From assembly GCA_030652115.1 (NCBI GenBank), contig JAUSBK010000009.1, positions 1-64,000 of the forward strand: a stretch of 64,000 bases of DNA. The letters are read 5' to 3'. The translations under genes were made by a program, and so were the position numbers. The notes under the pieces were generated by a model. That model was given only the letters and a program-made list of their open reading frames with translations, was not told the origin of the DNA and did not search any database. Origin of the DNA: Coriobacteriia bacterium. Its GTDB lineage: Bacteria; Actinomycetota; Coriobacteriia; Anaerosomatales; Anaerosomataceae. This document shows positions 38,964-47,888 of this stretch, piece after piece; within the stretch, counting starts at the first letter, position 1; each line of letters begins with the position of its first letter.

Positions 38964-38983
38964 TTATCCTTGGACCAGGATAA
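38964..38983 (-). repeat. Inverted repeat upstream of the putative winged-helix gene
   Basis: TTATCCT-TGGACC-AGGATAA has perfect 7-base arms. It lies in the 60-base gap between the GGDEF gene and the 112-residue protein gene, just before the latter's GTG. It reads as an operator rather than a terminator, since it is AT-richer than local hairpins. Confidence 0.5.
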
Positions 38984-39010
38984 CGTTGAAATGCATTCTA
39001 CGCGCCTGCT

Positions 39011-40501
39011 TTACGACGCGACAACCACCTGGTTCTTGCCCGCCCGCTTCGCCCGATACATCGCCTGGTCCGCCGCCTCCACAAGCGCTGCGGCAGTCGA
39101 TGCGTGGGTGGGGTAGTTCGCCACGCCGAGCGACACCGTCTGCGTGACGCGCTCGCCGCCATCGCCGGTGATATGCGGATACTGCGCCATGCTCGCCCGA
39201 ATCCGCTCGGCAACAGCCGCAGCGCCGGCAATGTCGGTCTCGGGAAGCATGATCACGAACTCCTCGCCGCCGTAGCGCGCGGCTACGTCGATCTCGCGCA
39301 GGTTCTGCTTGATGATGCCGCTCACGGCCTTGAGGACAGTGTCGCCCTTCGGATGGCCGTAGCGGTCGTTGAACTTCTTGAAGTCGTCGATGTCGAGCAT
39401 GATGAGCGACATCTCGTGATCGAATCGTTGGCAGCGCTCCATTTCCTCGTCGAGGCGCTGGTGCAGATAGCCATGGTTGTAGAGGTCCGTCAGCCTGTCC
39501 GTGACGGAGAGCCGCTCGAGCTCCTCGTGGAGCAGGGCATTCTGCAGCGCCAGCGAGGACTGGTTGGCGATGCCCTGGAGACGGTCGCGCTCGGCGTGAG
39601 TGAGGTCGCGGAACGTAGCCGAGGCGATCAGTAGCACGCCCACCACCGAGTCGCCTGAGCGCAGAGGCGTGGCCGCCTGAGAACGGATCTCCTCAGGCCT
39701 GGTCGACCAGTCAGCGAGCTCGGAGCCCGGCTGCACGTCGCTCTGCTGGACGAACCCGTCCCGAAACGCCGCACCGATGATGGTCTCGGAGACGGTGACC
39801 ACCGGGCGGAACGTCTCCTCCGGGCGGCCCTGACTGGCGCACAGCCGAAGCGTCCAGTCTTCCGGAGCGAAGAGGTAGATGGCCGAGATCTCCGCGCCGA
39901 GGATGCCGTTCGCCCCGTCCACGATGAGGCTCGTGACGTCTTCTATGGAGCTGAAGGTCGTGAGGGCTTTGAAGAACTCGTGTGTGAAGAAGATCTCTGC
40001 AAGCCGCCCTTCGAGCTCCTCATTCGCCTTCTCGAGCGCCTCCTTGCTGGACTGCAGCCGTCGTTCGTGGCTCCGGATCTTGTCGTAGGCCACCTGCAGC
40101 TCGACGAAGATCTTCTCCTGCTCCTCGCTGCGCTTCTTGGCGATCAGGAGATCCCAGACGAGCTCGGCGCCGGCTCCTGTGACGATGCCGACACTGCTGG
40201 AGCGCTCGGCTTCGAGCATGTCATGGATGGCCGAGTCCTCGGAGAGGTCCAGCACCAGGTCGAGCCCGCCGATCTGGTAGAGCTCGGAGATCTCGGTGGT
40301 CGTGAAGATGCCCAGATCGTCGGCGAGCCTGACTGCGGGCGCGGAGCGCACGGTATCGTAGACAGCAACGACGCTCAGGTTATCGACATCGTTCAAGAGA
40401 CGCAGGACGGATGTGGCCCGAAGGCCACCCCCCGCGATGGCGATGCTGATATGGCCGTTGCGGGTCGCCATGAGAGCCGCCGACCCCGCCCGTTCCTCCA
40501 T
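39011..40501 (-). CDS. Diguanylate cyclase with Rossmann-like N-terminus, coiled coil, GAF and GGDEF domains
   Basis: 496 residues. The N-terminal 110 look like an NAD-binding Rossmann half-domain (ISIAIAGGGLRATSVLRLL; VVAVYD). A coiled coil follows (about 130-190), then a GAF domain (about 195-335) and a GGDEF domain with active-site GGEEF in RYGGEEFVIMLPE and the inhibitory RxxD site (REID). It should make c-di-GMP with product feedback. Start ATG 40501 has AAGGG upstream; the longer reading to 40642 runs into cheD. It ends the chemotaxis operon. Confidence 0.88.
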   Translation of the reverse strand: MEERAGSAALMATRNGHISIAIAGGGLRATSVLRLLNDVDNLSVVAVYDTVRSAPAVRLADDLGIFTTTEISELYQIGGLDLVLDLSEDSAIHDMLEAERSSSVGIVTGAGAELVWDLLIAKKRSEEQEKIFVELQVAYDKIRSHERRLQSSKEALEKANEELEGRLAEIFFTHEFFKALTTFSSIEDVTSLIVDGANGILGAEISAIYLFAPEDWTLRLCASQGRPEETFRPVVTVSETIIGAAFRDGFVQQSDVQPGSELADWSTRPEEIRSQAATPLRSGDSVVGVLLIASATFRDLTHAERDRLQGIANQSSLALQNALLHEELERLSVTDRLTDLYNHGYLHQRLDEEMERCQRFDHEMSLIMLDIDDFKKFNDRYGHPKGDTVLKAVSGIIKQNLREIDVAARYGGEEFVIMLPETDIAGAAAVAERIRASMAQYPHITGDGGERVTQTVSLGVANYPTHASTAAALVEAADQAMYRAKRAGKNQVVVAS

Positions 40502-40538
40502 CAAGTACCCTTCGTTGGCATTGCCACTATACCCGTCA

Positions 40539-41057
40539 TCAGAGGTCCTTGATGCCGTACCGGTAGCTTCGCACGACCACCAGCCCGGTATCGAGATGCA
40601 GTTCCATGGTTCTGGCGTGTGCACCACCGGTATCTTCGGCAACTAGGGGTATCCGCAACAGTGCGAGCTGCCGCTTGACCTCGATGATGTTCCGGCCGCC
40701 AATGCTCGGCGCACCGTTCTCGGAGCCGAACATCACCGACCCGCCGGCGATCTTCGCTACCAGCCGACGGATCGTGGAGCCCTGCGTGACCTCCTCGACG
40801 AGCGCGGGTATTGCGATCGATGCGAACCGGTTCACGAGTCCGTCCAGCCGCGTCTCGCTGGGCGTCGGCAGCATCACGTGCGCCATGCCGCCACGCCGCG
40901 CGAACGCGTCCCACAGCGTGACCCCGACGCATGAACCGAGGGCGGGCGTGACGATGACCTTCGGGTGCTCGGCGACCGCGATCTCGCCGGTCGCTACCAG
41001 CACCGTGTTCTCGTCCGGATCGGCCCAATGGCCGCCTATTTCGGTGACGCTGGCCAT
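40539..41057 (-). CDS. cheD: Chemoreceptor glutamine deamidase CheD
   Basis: 172 residues. The catalytic triad of the family is present with the spacing of Thermotoga CheD: Thr37, Cys43 (LGSCVGVTLWD) and His60 (GGMAHVMLP). It deamidates receptor Gln and binds CheC. ATG 41057; a GTG directly before it at 41060 follows the cheC stop (TGAGTGATG). Confidence 0.95.
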   Translation of the reverse strand: MASVTEIGGHWADPDENTVLVATGEIAVAEHPKVIVTPALGSCVGVTLWDAFARRGGMAHVMLPTPSETRLDGLVNRFASIAIPALVEEVTQGSTIRRLVAKIAGGSVMFGSENGAPSIGGRNIIEVKRQLALLRIPLVAEDTGGAHARTMELHLDTGLVVVRSYRYGIKDL

Positions 41058-41060
41058 CAC

Positions 41061-41672
41061 TCAGACGACGCCGAGTCGGCCGAGCAGGACGTCGAGGCTG
41101 TCCGGATCGGGCAGGTAGAAGAGTGCGCCGTCGACCACGATCTCGGTCGAGAGGAACCGCGTGACGATCAAGAGCGCGGAGTCGGCCTTCATGCCGATCT
41201 CGGCGGTAACGAACTCGAGGATGCCCCCGAGCATGTCGAACGCGAACTGCGGCGGCCCGGGCAACACGGCGAGCTCGGTGAGCCGGGCGATCGCCGCCAG
41301 GTAAGCCGACTGCAACACGCCGGCCGCGTGTACCACGAGTCCCTCCTCGGCCACGCCCAGCGACTTCGAACTCCCCGGCTCCCGGGAACGCAACAGGTCG
41401 GCGAGAGCAAGAAGGTCGGCGCGAGGAAGGACGAACAGGAGCGCACCCGACAGATCGCCGAGCAGGCGACTGTAGACGGCGCCGACAAGGTTCTCCGGAC
41501 CGCCGAAGACCATCGGAACCTCGCTCACGGGGAGCAGCCGGGTGTCCGGCACATTGATTTCCACCGAGGCGCCGAGCAGCTGGGAGAGCGCCGTGGCCGC
41601 ATGACCCGCGCCGATGCTCCCGACCTCACCGAGAGCGTCGATCTGGAGTTCTGTGAGGTGTCGCGGGTCCAT
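41061..41672 (-). CDS. cheC: CheC-family protein with both phosphatase sites degenerate
   Basis: 203 residues aligning end to end with CheC. Each CheC half normally has E-x2-N, which hydrolyses CheY-P. Here the first reads GEVGSIGAGHAAT (E-x2-S), and the second, at VHAAGVLQSAYLAA, reads H-x2-G. Phosphatase activity is therefore doubtful. Its main role may be to bind or regulate CheD, encoded next. Confidence 0.9.
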   Translation of the reverse strand: MDPRHLTELQIDALGEVGSIGAGHAATALSQLLGASVEINVPDTRLLPVSEVPMVFGGPENLVGAVYSRLLGDLSGALLFVLPRADLLALADLLRSREPGSSKSLGVAEEGLVVHAAGVLQSAYLAAIARLTELAVLPGPPQFAFDMLGGILEFVTAEIGMKADSALLIVTRFLSTEIVVDGALFYLPDPDSLDVLLGRLGVV

Positions 41673-41673
41673 G

Positions 41674-43626
41674 TCATACCTCCAACTGGAACAGGGTCCG
41701 GGGATCGAGGATCAGCGCGACACGCCCATCGCCGAGCACGGCTGCGCCACTGAACCCCTTGAGGCCGCGGAAGAGGGGCGAAAGCGGCTTGATGACGATC
41801 TCACGACGACCGATAAGCTGGTCGACGGCGAGCGCGCGCGTCTCGCTACCGGAGCGCATGAGCACCAGCTGCTCCGCGGATGCACTCCGCTCGGTGCGGC
41901 GGTCGTCGTCCTCGCATAGCGCGCTCAGACGCTGCAACACCACCGCGGTGCCGTCACGCAGCACGACGACCGGCTTGCCGTCGACCGTGGAGGAGCGGAC
42001 CTCATCGGGAGGCAGAACCTCGTCGACGGCGTTGAGGGGCAAGGCGTAGACCCGGTCACAGTTGCCGACCAAGAGCGCCTGGATGATCGCAAGGGTGAGC
42101 GGCAGGATGAGGGTGACCTTCATCCCCTCACCAGGGGCCGAGGCCACGTGGATCGTGCCGCCAAGATACTCGATCTTGCCCTTGACCACGTCCATACCCA
42201 CGCCACGGCCCGAGACTCGCGTCGCGGTCTCCTTCGTGCTGAAGCCCGGCACACACACCAGCATGAACACGTCTTGTTCGGAGCACGTCTCCCGCGCCGA
42301 GCGGTCGACGATCCCCCGCTCGACGGCCTTGGCCCAGATGCGCTCCACGTCCATCCCGCGACCGTCATCGGACACGGTGATCCGGATCTGATCGCGTTCC
42401 CGTTCGGCGTGCAGCCGGACGGTGCCACGAGCGGGCTTGCCCGCAGCGGTACGGTCCTCGGGGGACTCGATGCCGTGATCGATGCTGTTACGGAGGAGGT
42501 GGACGATGGGATCGCCGATCTCATCGAGCACCGTGCGGTCGAGTTCGATGTCCAGACCGCCCATCTCGAGCGTGATTTCCTTGCCCAGGTCGCGAGAGAG
42601 ATCACGCACCATGCGCGGGAACCGGTTGAAGATGTTCCCCACCGGGACCATGCGCGTTTGCATGACCCCCTGCTGCAGATCGACGCTCACTCGCTCGAGG
42701 GTCGCAAGCGCGTCGTCGAGGTCCGCACGGGCCACATCGGCGGCGATGCGATCGAGACGTGAGCGAACGATGACCAGCTCACCCACGAGATTGACGATCT
42801 CATCGAGATGCCCGATGGAGATGCGCACCGTCTGCGTTTCGCTCAGCTTGGGCACCGAGCGGGAGCGCTGGGCCGCCAGGGGCTGGGCGGCGCTGTCTGC
42901 GGTCACGGGAACAGGCACGCCATCGGCCACCTCCACAGTGACCGAATCGACCTCGGTGACCGCCATGCCGGCTTCCTGCACCGCCTCGGCTGTCGAGCGG
43001 GTGCGCAGCACGATGTCGAAGGAGCGGTCGAACTGCTCGTCTTCGATCTCGCGCGCGCCGGGGACAGTCTCCACGACAGTGCCCATGTGGCTCAGTCGCT
43101 TGATCGCCATGTACGCCCGGACGCCCTTGAGCACACACCCCGCCTCCAGGGTGATGCGCGCCCTATACAGCGTTCCCTCCTCGGACTCGGCGAGTGCGGC
43201 CGCGCTGCTCCCCAGACGGGGCTGCACTTCGGCTTCATCGCCTGCGCTCTCGGTACGCGCGACGAGCGCCGCAACCATCTCGGCGATCTCGACCGAAGTG
43301 CCGCCCGACGACTCGTCGGCGATCACGTCCCGCACCGTGTCGGTGGCGCGCAGCACGAGGTCGATGAGCGTGTGGTCTGCCACCTGACGGCGGGAGCGGA
43401 CGGTGTCCATGAGGGACTCCATCTTGTGCGTGAGTTCCTGCGTCCGACCGTAGCCCATCGCCGCGGCCATACCCTTGAGAGAATGCGCGCCACGGAAGAC
43501 GGTCTCGACCGGTTCGAGGTCGTTAGGATCCGACTCGAGTGCCAGCAGACCCTCGGTTATGGCCTGGATGTAGTCGGCGCTCTCGCTTAGAAAGACATCG
43601 CGATAGGCTGACATGTCGTCACTCAC
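41674..43626 (-). CDS. cheA: Chemotaxis histidine kinase CheA
   Basis: 650 residues. The phosphorylated His48 lies in the HPt domain (FRGAHSLKGMAAA). A short P2-like region, the dimerization domain (near 270-335), and the HATPase domain with N, G1 and G2 boxes (LLRNSIDHGIES; VSDDGRGMD; VSGRGVGMDVV) follow. The C-terminal part is CheW-like. Phosphate goes to CheY and CheB, encoded just upstream. GTG 43626 has AGGGG upstream. The P2 region is short. Confidence 0.96.
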   Translation of the reverse strand: MSDDMSAYRDVFLSESADYIQAITEGLLALESDPNDLEPVETVFRGAHSLKGMAAAMGYGRTQELTHKMESLMDTVRSRRQVADHTLIDLVLRATDTVRDVIADESSGGTSVEIAEMVAALVARTESAGDEAEVQPRLGSSAAALAESEEGTLYRARITLEAGCVLKGVRAYMAIKRLSHMGTVVETVPGAREIEDEQFDRSFDIVLRTRSTAEAVQEAGMAVTEVDSVTVEVADGVPVPVTADSAAQPLAAQRSRSVPKLSETQTVRISIGHLDEIVNLVGELVIVRSRLDRIAADVARADLDDALATLERVSVDLQQGVMQTRMVPVGNIFNRFPRMVRDLSRDLGKEITLEMGGLDIELDRTVLDEIGDPIVHLLRNSIDHGIESPEDRTAAGKPARGTVRLHAERERDQIRITVSDDGRGMDVERIWAKAVERGIVDRSARETCSEQDVFMLVCVPGFSTKETATRVSGRGVGMDVVKGKIEYLGGTIHVASAPGEGMKVTLILPLTLAIIQALLVGNCDRVYALPLNAVDEVLPPDEVRSSTVDGKPVVVLRDGTAVVLQRLSALCEDDDRRTERSASAEQLVLMRSGSETRALAVDQLIGRREIVIKPLSPLFRGLKGFSGAAVLGDGRVALILDPRTLFQLEV

Positions 43627-43632
43627 GATGCG

Positions 43633-44685
43633 TCACCCCCTCACCGCGCGCCGGATCTCAGCCGACACACTGCCGAGTGGGACCACGTGCAACGCAGCAC
43701 CCGAGCGGGTGGCAGCGCCGGGCATGCCCCACACGACACTCGTCTCCTCGTCCTGTGCGATCGTCTCGCCGCCGGCATCGCGGATCAGCTTCAGCCCGGC
43801 GGCACCGTCGGCGCCCATCCCGGTCAGCACTACCCCGACCGCGCGTTCACCGTAACTCGAGGCCACGCTCTCCAGCAGCGGGTCCGCGGCTGGTCTCACA
43901 CCGTGCAGGGGCGGACCATCCCCAAGTCCGAGCCGCTTCACGCTCATGCCGACGATCCGCATGTGCGAGCCGTGGGGCGCGAGGTAGGCGACGCCCGTCT
44001 CAACCGGCATCCCGGCCTCGACCTCGGTGACCGGGATGTCGGTGACGCGTGACAGCCGACGCGCGAGGGACGCGGTGAAACCCGCCGGGAGATGCTGGAC
44101 GATGACGTAGGCGGCCGGAAGATCCGCGGTAAGACCCGAGAAGACCGTTTCGAGCGCAGGCGGCCCGCCAGTCGAAGCGGCGATCGCGACAACGCGGTCG
44201 GCGGGAAGACCACGACGAGCGGGCGACACGGTCGTCCCTTTGCCACCCTCGAGCTTTTCGGCCGGGGAGGAGAACCGATGCTCGGGAGAGATGCGGTTCG
44301 CGATCTTGATCTTCTTGATGAGCGTTTCGCTCAAGTCCGCGAGCGAGAGCGCTACGCCAGCGGCCGGCTTCACGAGGAAATCGACCGCGCCGCGGTCGAG
44401 CGCCTGGTAGGTGGTGTCGTGATCGCTCAACGACGAGAGCATGACGACCCTGGCCAAGGTTGTCTTGACGATGTGCGGCAGCGCCTCGAGCCCACTCAGC
44501 TCGGGCATCTCGATGTCGAGGGTCACTACGTCGGGCTGAAGCGCGTTCGCCTTCTCGATTGCCTCGAGGCCGGTCTTGGCGGTGCCGACGATCTCTATCG
44601 ACGGGTCGACTGAGAGCGCGCGCGTGAGCATCTGCCGGATGAGCGCAGAGTCATCGACGACCAGGACCTTGATCGGCGACCGCAT
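43633..44685 (-). CDS. cheB: Chemotaxis response regulator and receptor methylesterase CheB
   Basis: 350 residues. The receiver domain has VLVVDDS, the phosphorylated Asp in VVTLDIEMPELSG and Lys in FLVKPA. After a linker, the methylesterase has its Ser (IAASTGGPPAL), His (VQHLPAGF) and Asp (LTGMGADGAAG). ATG 44685 is preceded by GGGGGG. A GTG at 44703 inside cheY is the alternative. Confidence 0.95.
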   Translation of the reverse strand: MRSPIKVLVVDDSALIRQMLTRALSVDPSIEIVGTAKTGLEAIEKANALQPDVVTLDIEMPELSGLEALPHIVKTTLARVVMLSSLSDHDTTYQALDRGAVDFLVKPAAGVALSLADLSETLIKKIKIANRISPEHRFSSPAEKLEGGKGTTVSPARRGLPADRVVAIAASTGGPPALETVFSGLTADLPAAYVIVQHLPAGFTASLARRLSRVTDIPVTEVEAGMPVETGVAYLAPHGSHMRIVGMSVKRLGLGDGPPLHGVRPAADPLLESVASSYGERAVGVVLTGMGADGAAGLKLIRDAGGETIAQDEETSVVWGMPGAATRSGAALHVVPLGSVSAEIRRAVRG

Positions 44686-44695
44686 GGCCCCCCAA

Positions 44696-45070
44696 TCAGG
44701 CACGCGCCGCAGACTGCAGGCACTTCTTGACCGTCTCGAGGACCTTGGTCGGCTGGAACGGTTTGACGAGGAAGTCCATCGCGCCGTACTCCAGTGCCTC
44801 GACGATCATCTTCTGCTGACCCATGGCGCTCACCATCAATACCCGCGCAGTCGGATCCGCGTCCCGTATGGCACGCAGAGCCTCGAGTCCGCTCATCTCG
44901 GGCATCGTGATATCCATGGTCACGAGGTCGGGACGGACCTCGGCGTACTTCTCGATCGCATCGCGGCCGTTGACCGCCTCGTGGATGACATAGCCTTCCT
45001 TGGCGAGGATGTCCCTGATCATCATCCGCATGAACGCGGCGTCGTCGACGACGAGCACGGACCTAGACAT
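44696..45070 (-). CDS. cheY: Chemotaxis response regulator CheY
   Basis: 124 residues, a single receiver domain: VLVVDDAAFMR, phosphorylated Asp in VTMDITMPEMSGL, Thr/Ser in VLMVSAMG, Lys in FLVKPF. It overlaps cheW by 8 bases. With no flagellar motor genes in view, its target may be the pilus system. Confidence 0.94.
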   Translation of the reverse strand: MSRSVLVVDDAAFMRMMIRDILAKEGYVIHEAVNGRDAIEKYAEVRPDLVTMDITMPEMSGLEALRAIRDADPTARVLMVSAMGQQKMIVEALEYGAMDFLVKPFQPTKVLETVKKCLQSAARA

Positions 45071-45554
45071 CGGGATCAGCCTCCTGGGCGCCGGCAGCCG
45101 TCGAGAAGACCGGCTTGGGAAGCGCCTTGTCGGGATCGAGCAAGATGATGAGCCGTTCACCGTAGTTCGCGACACCCTCGAACGCGTCCGCCATCTCGCT
45201 TGCGACCGCCGCCTGCGGGGCGGGGCGGATATCGGCGACGTTCAGGCTTGCGACCTCGCGGACCACGTCGACCGCAAGCCCGACCGCCCCGAGGCCACTG
45301 TCCGCCACGATGATGCGCGATGCGGGCGTCGGCTCGATCGCCGCACCCCTGAGACGCCTGCCGAGATCGATCAGCGGGAGCACCTGCCCCCGGAGGTTGA
45401 ACACGCCCTCGATCCCCTCGGGCGCGTGCGGAACCGGCGTGGGCTGCTCAAAGCGGATGATGCTCTGAACGCGCGCGATCGGCAGCCCATACTCCTCGCC
45501 GCAGAGGTCGAAGAGCACATACTGACGCTGTTCGGTGCTGACGCTCTCGTCCAC
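45063..45554 (-). CDS. cheW: Chemotaxis adaptor CheW
   Basis: 163 residues, one CheW domain: YVLFDLCGEEYGLPIARV, the conserved VFNLRGQVLPLIDLGRR and IIVADS. It links CheA to receptors. The last 20 residues extend past the usual end. GTG start behind GGAG. Confidence 0.95.
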   Translation of the reverse strand: MDESVSTEQRQYVLFDLCGEEYGLPIARVQSIIRFEQPTPVPHAPEGIEGVFNLRGQVLPLIDLGRRLRGAAIEPTPASRIIVADSGLGAVGLAVDVVREVASLNVADIRPAPQAAVASEMADAFEGVANYGERLIILLDPDKALPKPVFSTAAGAQEADPDV

Positions 45555-45556
45555 GC

Positions 45557-46879
45557 CTATTTCTCCTCAAGGTGGAACTGCAGCGCCGACTCCTCGAGCC
45601 GACGTGCCATGTCCGCAAGGTCCTGTGCCGAGGATGAGATCTCCTCCATACAGGCCGTCTGCTCTTCGGCTGCTGCCGCGGTCTCCTGTGCGCTCGCTGC
45701 GTTCTGCTCGACGACCGCCGCGATGTCGTGCATCGCCCGGTCGACTTCGGAGGTCCGCCGCGCCTGTTCCGACGTCGCAGCGGCAATCTCCTGAGCGAGG
45801 GCAGCCGTTCGCGACACGGACTCGTTGATCTGACGCAGCGCCTCTCCGCTGCGCTCCACGACCTCTGTTCCCACACGGACCTCTTTCGTGCCGAGTTCCA
45901 TGTACTTGAGTGCTTTGGCGGTCTCCTGCTGAACGTCCTTGATGAGCTCACCTATCTGCTCGGCGGCCTTGCCCGAGCCTTCGGCAAGCTTCCTGACTTC
46001 CTCGGCCACGACCGAGAAGCCGCGTCCGGACTCGCCGGCACGAGCCGCCTCGATCGCGGCGTTGAGCGAGAGGAGGTTCGTCTGGTCGGCGATGGTCGTG
46101 ATCACGTCGACGATGCTGCCGATCTCCGCCGAACGGTGACCGAGCGTCTCGACCGAGCCCGCAAGCGTCTGGATCGCGTCGCGCACCTCGGCGATCTTCT
46201 CGATCGCTTCATGCGTGGCCTGCTCGCCGAGCGCGGCCGCACGCGCCGCCTCGTCGCTCGTCCCGCTCGCCTCCAGGGCACGGCGCGCCACGTCGTCGAT
46301 GCTGGATGAGATCGACTGCATCGCGGCCGAGGTCTCTTCGACCTTGCGCGACTGCAACTCGGCGCCGTGCGCGATCTGCTGCACGGAGGAGGAGATCTCC
46401 ATCGAGGACGCGTTGATCTCCTGCGAGGAAGCTGACAGCTGCGTGGCAGCGTTGGTGACCGACTCCGAGGAACGCCGCACCTCGCCCGCGATCTCCGAGA
46501 GCGAGCTGATGAGAGCGTTGCACTCGTTCACGAGCAGCCCGATCTCGTCATCGTGCGGGGCGATTGCCCGCACGGTCAGGTCGCCCTGGCCGGCGTCGAC
46601 CATCACGCCGCCCAGATCGTGCAACGGCTCGAGGATGCGGCGACGGAACGCCCGCCACCAGAGGATCTGGCCGGGAACAGCACAGATGAGCATCGCCATC
46701 CCGCCGAAGAGGGCGGTGTAGAGCAGATTGACATGATCGATCCTCAGCACAAACCACGCGAACAGCCCGGTGGCTGTCAGACCGATGGCCACTGCCGGAC
46801 CGATGGTGGCCCATGTCAGCAGCGTGAACGTCAACGACAGCCCGCGCATCACCTGACTAGGCCGGTTGGCTTGCGGCAT
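45557..46879 (-). CDS. Methyl-accepting chemotaxis protein of the che operon
   Basis: 440 residues. Two helices (about 12-40 and 53-75) separated by a short loop mean no periplasmic sensor. A HAMP domain follows ([23 protein letters not shown]), then the signalling coiled coil with tip [20 protein letters not shown]. The C-terminal Glu/Gln methylation regions include [10 protein letters not shown]. It lies between cheR and cheW. Confidence 0.93.
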   Translation of the reverse strand: MPQANRPSQVMRGLSLTFTLLTWATIGPAVAIGLTATGLFAWFVLRIDHVNLLYTALFGGMAMLICAVPGQILWWRAFRRRILEPLHDLGGVMVDAGQGDLTVRAIAPHDDEIGLLVNECNALISSLSEIAGEVRRSSESVTNAATQLSASSQEINASSMEISSSVQQIAHGAELQSRKVEETSAAMQSISSSIDDVARRALEASGTSDEAARAAALGEQATHEAIEKIAEVRDAIQTLAGSVETLGHRSAEIGSIVDVITTIADQTNLLSLNAAIEAARAGESGRGFSVVAEEVRKLAEGSGKAAEQIGELIKDVQQETAKALKYMELGTKEVRVGTEVVERSGEALRQINESVSRTAALAQEIAAATSEQARRTSEVDRAMHDIAAVVEQNAASAQETAAAAEEQTACMEEISSSAQDLADMARRLEESALQFHLEEK

Positions 46880-46946
46880 CCGGATCCCTCCTCGAACGGT
46901 GTCCCCACACCCGATGTATCCGCCCTACGATAGCAAAACGAGCCGT

Positions 46947-47795
46947 TCACGACAGTCCTAAAGGCTTGCGGTACACACGCTCGCGACCGCTGACCAGTTC
47001 GAAACGCTTCGCCAGCGCCGGTGCCAACCGCTCCGAACGACCGAGAACGAGGTAGCCCCCCCGAGTGAGGGCCTCCCAGAACGACTCGATCAGACGTGAC
47101 TGGTCGCCGTGGTTGAAGTAGATGAACACATTGCGGCAGAACACGACGTCAATCCCGTTTATCGGCGGGTCTTCGAACAGATTCAAGTACTGGAACCTGG
47201 TGACCTTCGCAATCTCGGGCTTCATGCGGAAGACTTCGCCGTCAACATCGACATACCGGTGTCGGTCGGAGGTCGGTATCTGGTTCAGCAGCCGCACGGA
47301 GTACTCCCCCCGCTTCGCTACGGCGAGGGCCTTGCGATCGATGTCCGTCCCGATCACGGAAAGCATCGCGTCGTTCGACCTCGTCCGGACGATCCCGTCG
47401 AGCATGGACATCGCGAGCGAGTAGGGCTCCTCCCCGGTCGCACACCCTGCCGACCACAGTCGCACGAGCCGCTGCTTGCGCGACTTCTTCGTCGCAAGCA
47501 GTGACGGCACCACCTGGTCCCGAAACAGCGCGTAGACCGTCGGGTCGCGGAAGAACTGCGTCACGTTGATCGTGAGCGTGTCGAGCAACTTTGCGTACTC
47601 CTCAGGATTCCCATCGAGGTACGCCGAGTACTGCTTGTACGTGTGCAGCCCGAGCGCGTTGAGCCGCACCGCGACCCTGCGGGCCACGTAGTTCTCACGG
47701 TACTGAGAGAGATCGAGACCACGCTCGGAACGGACCTTATCGAGCAGCCGGCTGAGGTTGCCCCTGTATGCGGGATCCGTTGTCTGCTCGGGCAT
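46947..47795 (-). CDS. cheR: Chemotaxis protein methyltransferase CheR
   Basis: 282 residues. An N-terminal helical domain recognises receptors; the SAM-binding domain has RLWSAGCATGEEPYSLAM, GTDIDRKAL and DVVFCRNVFIYFN. It methylates receptor Glu residues. First gene of the che operon, divergent from the L,D-transpeptidase. Confidence 0.96.
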   Translation of the reverse strand: MPEQTTDPAYRGNLSRLLDKVRSERGLDLSQYRENYVARRVAVRLNALGLHTYKQYSAYLDGNPEEYAKLLDTLTINVTQFFRDPTVYALFRDQVVPSLLATKKSRKQRLVRLWSAGCATGEEPYSLAMSMLDGIVRTRSNDAMLSVIGTDIDRKALAVAKRGEYSVRLLNQIPTSDRHRYVDVDGEVFRMKPEIAKVTRFQYLNLFEDPPINGIDVVFCRNVFIYFNHGDQSRLIESFWEALTRGGYLVLGRSERLAPALAKRFELVSGRERVYRKPLGLS

Positions 47796-47821
47796 CCGCC
47801 GCGTCGTCTCCTCCCGCGCAC

Positions 47822-47850
47822 TTCACGAAAGACGTTCCCCTGAGTAGAAT
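47822..47850 (+). promoter_or_regulatory. Promoter of the L,D-transpeptidase gene
   Basis: TTCACG (47822-47827) and TAGAAT (47845-47850) are 17 bases apart, about 40 bases before the ATG at 47889. Confidence 0.5.
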
Positions 47851-47888
47851 ATGCGGAACTACGCCCACCGAACCCTGGGGGACCGATC

